Source: Niveispirillum cyanobacteriorum (GTDB lineage Bacteria; Pseudomonadota; Alphaproteobacteria; Azospirillales; Azospirillaceae). From it: 64,000 bases of DNA. Below are positions 61,957 through 64,000 of the stretch, piece by piece. Under the pieces are notes generated by a model. The model was given only the letters and a program-made list of their open reading frames with translations. It had not been told where the DNA came from and did no database searches. Position 1 is the first letter of the stretch, and every line of letters starts with the position of its first letter. Position numbers and translations under genes: made by a program. The stretch is from contig NZ_CP025614.1 in NCBI RefSeq assembly GCF_002868735.1, positions 62,001-126,000 on the forward strand, in the 5' to 3' direction.

Positions 61957-62247
61957 ATGTACACCATCGTCGCCAAGCTGTTCGTGAAGCCGGAAAGGGA
62001 GGCGGAATTCGTCGCCGCCATGACGGCCTTGACCGATAGGGTCCTGGCCCATCAGCCGGATGTCAGCGTCTATCTGTTCAAGAAAATCCGTGGCCGCGAC
62101 CATGCCTACGCCGCCATCGAACAGCACCCGTCGCAGGATTATTTCCGTGACGTCCACTGCACCACGCCCTGGTTCCAGGAGCTGGTGCCCGTCGTGATGC
62201 CCTGCCTTGCGGAACCGATGGTGCTGGAGGAGTATGACGACCTGTGA
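61957..62247 (+). CDS. Antibiotic-biosynthesis-monooxygenase-fold protein (2)
   Basis: 96 residues, paralogous to ABM 1: VAKLFVKPEREAEFVAAMTA, YLFKKIRGRDHAYAAIEQHP, TTPWFQELVPVVMPCLAEP. Shared core TPWFxExVP. Follows the ligase by 14 bp with GGGAG upstream. Last gene of the plus-strand operon; a 7-bp hairpin follows. Confidence 0.82.
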   Translation: MYTIVAKLFVKPEREAEFVAAMTALTDRVLAHQPDVSVYLFKKIRGRDHAYAAIEQHPSQDYFRDVHCTTPWFQELVPVVMPCLAEPMVLEEYDDL

Positions 62248-62252
62248 GGAGG

Positions 62253-62270
62253 GGTGGCATATCTGCCACC
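62253..62270 (+). other. Hairpin after the Rieske/ABM operon
   Basis: GGTGGCA-TATC-TGCCACC, perfect, no T tail. Confidence 0.4.
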
Positions 62271-62308
62271 GAACCATCTGATGTTGAGGGAATGTCGCAC
62301 TTCAAAAT

Positions 62309-62346
62309 GGGGTCACGACATAGAAGGGGCGAAAAACCACGCTAAG
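62309..62346 (+). mobile_element. Tn3-family terminal inverted repeat (38 bp)
   Basis: Starts GGGGTCACGACATAG and ends GCGAAAAACCACGCTAAG, exactly 38 bp, the length and pattern of Tn3-family ends (GGGG start; CGAAAAC..CACG.TAAG end). The GGGG side faces left, so the element extends to the right. The complementary right end was not found before 64000. Confidence 0.8.
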
Positions 62347-62517
62347 CAGACAAATCATGAACATCTGGTCGGTCGCGCAGCTACTGATAGCCAACAGGCA
62401 TGGCTTCCTGATCGGGATCGGCTCCGTTGCGCCAGGGTATGGTTCGGAATCGGGTGCAGTTCTGGTCGTTCGCATTGGGCAATTGCCCTCGGCTCGGTAG
62501 TTCATTAAGTTGTCTTC

Positions 62518-63309
62518 ATGCTGATTCAACGTCGAACATATAGGTCCAAGCACGGATCCAGAGGCGGTGGTCTCCGTCCCCGACGGTTGCTGGCGCTTGT
62601 GATGTTGTTCTTGCTTGGATTGTCCGTATGGAGTGCGCCCGTCGCCTCCGCTCGGTTCGCGTTGGAAGACGGCATGCCTCTCCTGTCGATGACGGCGTCC
62701 CATCAGGATGGCTGCGGCGATTGCTGCGATCCGATGCCGATGCGTTGCTCCGCCCCTTGCTCGCTGCTCTGCCTGATGTTGCCAGTGCGGACGGCACCCG
62801 CCCTGCTGGCCGAACCCGTTCATGGGCAGTGGGATGGGCCGATGGCGGAAACGGATAGCCCTTGGCGGGCAAGGTCCAGAATCATGACAAGGTTCCCAAG
62901 CTTGATCACCGGCATCCTCCCCGCAGACAGCGGGACACAGGATGGCGGAGAGATGGCCGCAAGGCCCCGGGGGGCATGCCCCCCGGGGCCTTGCCCTCTG
63001 CCAAAACTGGGGACTTTTCATTCGCCACTTCTGGGGAGTTTTATCCCGCCAGCGACAAAGCGCGAACTGATCGCCGAACGAACCATCGCGGGGCTGGCGT
63101 CAGCACGGGCGCGCGGCAGGAAAGGCGGGAGGCCCTTCAAGATGACCACCGCCAAGCTACGGCTGGCAATGGCAGCAATGGGCCAGCCAGAAACCAAGGT
63201 TACCGACCTGTGCCAGGAACTCGGCATCACGCGGCAGACTCTGTATCGACATATCTCACCAAAAGGTGAGCTGCGCCCAGACGGAGCAAAACTATTAAAG
63301 CGATCCTGA
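62518..63309 (+). CDS. Chimeric open frame: Cys-rich secreted protein joined to resolvase remnant
   Basis: 263 codons. Residues 1-45 are a signal-like segment (RRLLALVMLFLLGLSVWSAP), followed by a Cys-rich part (HQDGCGDCCDPMPMRCSAPC, SLLCLMLP), resembling small metal-resistance passengers of transposons. From about residue 140 the frame runs through a palindrome and an IS-like end, and from residue 181 reads the resolvase tail. The fusion is probably an accident of insertion, not a designed protein. Confidence 0.45.
   Translation: MLIQRRTYRSKHGSRGGGLRPRRLLALVMLFLLGLSVWSAPVASARFALEDGMPLLSMTASHQDGCGDCCDPMPMRCSAPCSLLCLMLPVRTAPALLAEPVHGQWDGPMAETDSPWRARSRIMTRFPSLITGILPADSGTQDGGEMAARPRGACPPGPCPLPKLGTFHSPLLGSFIPPATKRELIAERTIAGLASARARGRKGGRPFKMTTAKLRLAMAAMGQPETKVTDLCQELGITRQTLYRHISPKGELRPDGAKLLKRS
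62959..62994. repeat. 36-bp perfect palindrome
   Basis: GCAAGGCCCCGGGGGGCA followed by its exact reverse complement. All but perfectly GC-rich; could be an IS terminator or recombination scar. Confidence 0.85.
63007..63057. mobile_element. IS21-like terminal repeats (remnant)
   Basis: Two 20-bp imperfect direct repeats, CTGGGGACTTTTCATTCGCC (63007-63026) and CTGGGGAGTTTTATCCCGCC (63031-63050), ending AGCGACA at 63057. IS21-family ends carry such multiple terminal repeats ending in CA. The resolvase reading frame resumes at the next base. Confidence 0.5.
63058..63309 (+). pseudogene. Tn3-type resolvase, C-terminal fragment
   Basis: Last 83 codons of a serine recombinase: KRELIAERTIAGLASARARG, RKGGRPF and the HTH part VTDLCQELGITRQTLYRHIS. 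The catalytic N-terminal domain is missing; the break coincides with the end of the IS-like remnant at 63057. Confidence 0.8.
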
Positions 63310-63801
63310 TGGTGCAGGCGACGGTCGACTTTACCATTCTCAGGCTGCGGTTGCTGAAAATTTCTGCCCCCAGCCAAGAAGCACCGCTATTCTGCGGATT
63401 GGCATGCGCCCTCAGGCCGGCACCGGCATAAGCAGCGGGACAGCGTGTCCAGACAAAACCCTACCCCAGAGACCTCAGCTCAATAAAAAGAAAACATCGC
63501 ACCTTTCATGCGGCCAATACGGGCAGACACATACAGGAGACCCTCACTCCCATCATAGCTGATGAATAGGACAGGTTAACCACTGCCGCTTTCCCAGGGC
63601 AGAATCCCGCCAGCAGTCCCTCCACCTTTTCCGATGCCGAAGGCGTTGGTGGGCATCATAATCTGGTAGAGATTACGCCTAATGTGTTGCACAGTACCGC
63701 TTCACATGCCAACGGTTCCCGCTGCTTTGTGTTAAAGCACATGCGATCGGTTAGCTGATCTGCTGAAATTTGGATATGCTGGAAAAAAGAGGATTTCAAC
63801 A
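63310..63801. other. Non-coding stretch after the resolvase fragment
   Basis: 492 bp with lower GC than the rest of the window and no convincing gene. I saw neither the complementary Tn3 end nor a transposase. A 27-codon glycine-rich frame on the minus strand (63576-63659) is too short to call. Confidence 0.5.
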
Positions 63802-64000
63802 ATGGTGTTCAATTCTGCCCTTTACCGATACTACATATCAGATGATAATTTAGGCAGTTATTACAATGCAAAAGGTTTTGTTGGATTTGTAATAATTTTA
63901 TTTTTGCTAATTTCCTTGTTATATACAGGAAATCCTGTGGAGGCAAAATCTAGCGAAGAGCCGATTAATCATGATATTTTTAAACTATCGGATCGAGATA
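63802..64000 (+). CDS. AT-rich membrane protein, N-terminal part
   Basis: 66 codons visible, then the edge. MVFNSALYRYYISDDNLG, then a membrane helix (FVGFVIILFLLISLLY). AGAGGA precedes the ATG with good spacing. Codon use (many A/T third positions) is unlike all other genes here, which suggests recent acquisition with the mobile region. Not recognised. Confidence 0.55.
   Translation, partial: MVFNSALYRYYISDDNLGSYYNAKGFVGFVIILFLLISLLYTGNPVEAKSSEEPINHDIFKLSDRD

Noticed and set aside
62357-62500. 47-codon frame after the Tn3 end
   Set aside because: No homology recognised and no RBS; too short to support.
62302-63021. 239-codon frame on the minus strand in the Tn3 region
   Set aside because: Runs through the transposon end and the palindrome; low-complexity composition.
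63576-63659. 27-codon glycine-rich peptide on the minus strand, bacteriocin-like
   Set aside because: Composition GIGKGGGTAGG is suggestive, but there is no RBS, leader or immunity gene.
1-64000. CRISPR arrays, rRNA, tRNA and riboswitches
   Set aside because: No regularly spaced repeats, tRNA-like cloverleaf ends, rRNA sequence or recognised riboswitch core was seen on reading both strands.

Overview
The window looks like chromosome of a high-GC alphaproteobacterium that lives on plant material, probably an Azospirillaceae member such as Niveispirillum. This is inferred from the Caulobacter-type Weimberg xylose genes, the large TonB-dependent receptors with 'EIVVTG/EIVVTA' plug starts, the LacI-type sugar operators and the strong alphaproteobacterial codon bias. 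No rRNA, tRNA or CRISPR array was seen.

Layout. (1) 1-19.9 kb is a glucuronoxylan utilisation locus. It holds the Weimberg genes xylX, xylB, xylC and a partial xylD, a GH3 beta-xylosidase/glucosidase, an SGNH acetylesterase, a GH67 alpha-glucuronidase, a FadR-type GntR regulator, mannonate dehydratase, an ExuT-like hexuronate transporter, a large TonB receptor, a GH35-type hydrolase and a GH10 xylanase. Seven copies of a 14-bp palindrome (consensus TGnTAGCGsTAnCA) lie mostly in front of its transcription units, but no LacI-family regulator is present in the window. (2) 19.9-23.5 kb carries a LysR regulator, glutaryl-CoA dehydrogenase and a CoA-transferase. (3) 23.5-29.4 kb carries a SAM-fold protein, a small unknown protein, L-asparaginase and a kinase-less PAS-PAS-HPt protein coupled to a REC-GGDEF diguanylate cyclase. 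(4) 29.4-35.2 kb is a complete late biotin pathway: bioD divergent from bioB-bioA-bioF-esterase-bioC. (5) 35.2-38.9 kb carries an ECF sigma/anti-sigma pair, an OpgC-type membrane acyltransferase and a peroxiredoxin-like/2OG-Fe(II) dioxygenase fusion. (6) 38.9-46.4 kb is a FecI/FecR pair, a MazEF module, a signalling-type TonB receptor with an STN domain, a beta-propeller phytase lipoprotein and a serine hydrolase. (7) 46.4-62.3 kb is a CoA-dependent catabolic cluster. It has a ferredoxin reductase, a GntR regulator, a TonB receptor, a RelE-like toxin-antitoxin pair, an SDR, a thiolase, a ketosynthase-like/DUF35 fusion, two Rieske oxygenases, a CoA-transferase, an acyl-CoA ligase and two small ABM-fold proteins. 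(8) 62.3-64 kb is mobile-element debris: a 38-bp Tn3-family terminal repeat, a Cys-rich passenger ORF, a 36-bp perfect palindrome, an IS21-like end, a truncated resolvase, and the start of an AT-rich gene.

How the genes work together. In region 1, xylanase, acetylesterase, alpha-glucuronidase and beta-xylosidase strip and cut glucuronoxylan. The receptor and transporter import the fragments. Xylose is oxidised by the Weimberg route, and glucuronate goes through mannonate. In region 6, an outer-membrane receptor, a FecR-type signal relay and a phytase suggest sensing and use of inositol phosphates. In region 7, an imported hydrophobic substrate, possibly a terpenoid, steroid or aromatic acid, is probably activated with CoA, hydroxylated by two Rieske enzymes and shortened by a thiolase/DUF35 retro-Claisen pair. 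The substrate is unknown, and this is the most novel-looking part of the window.
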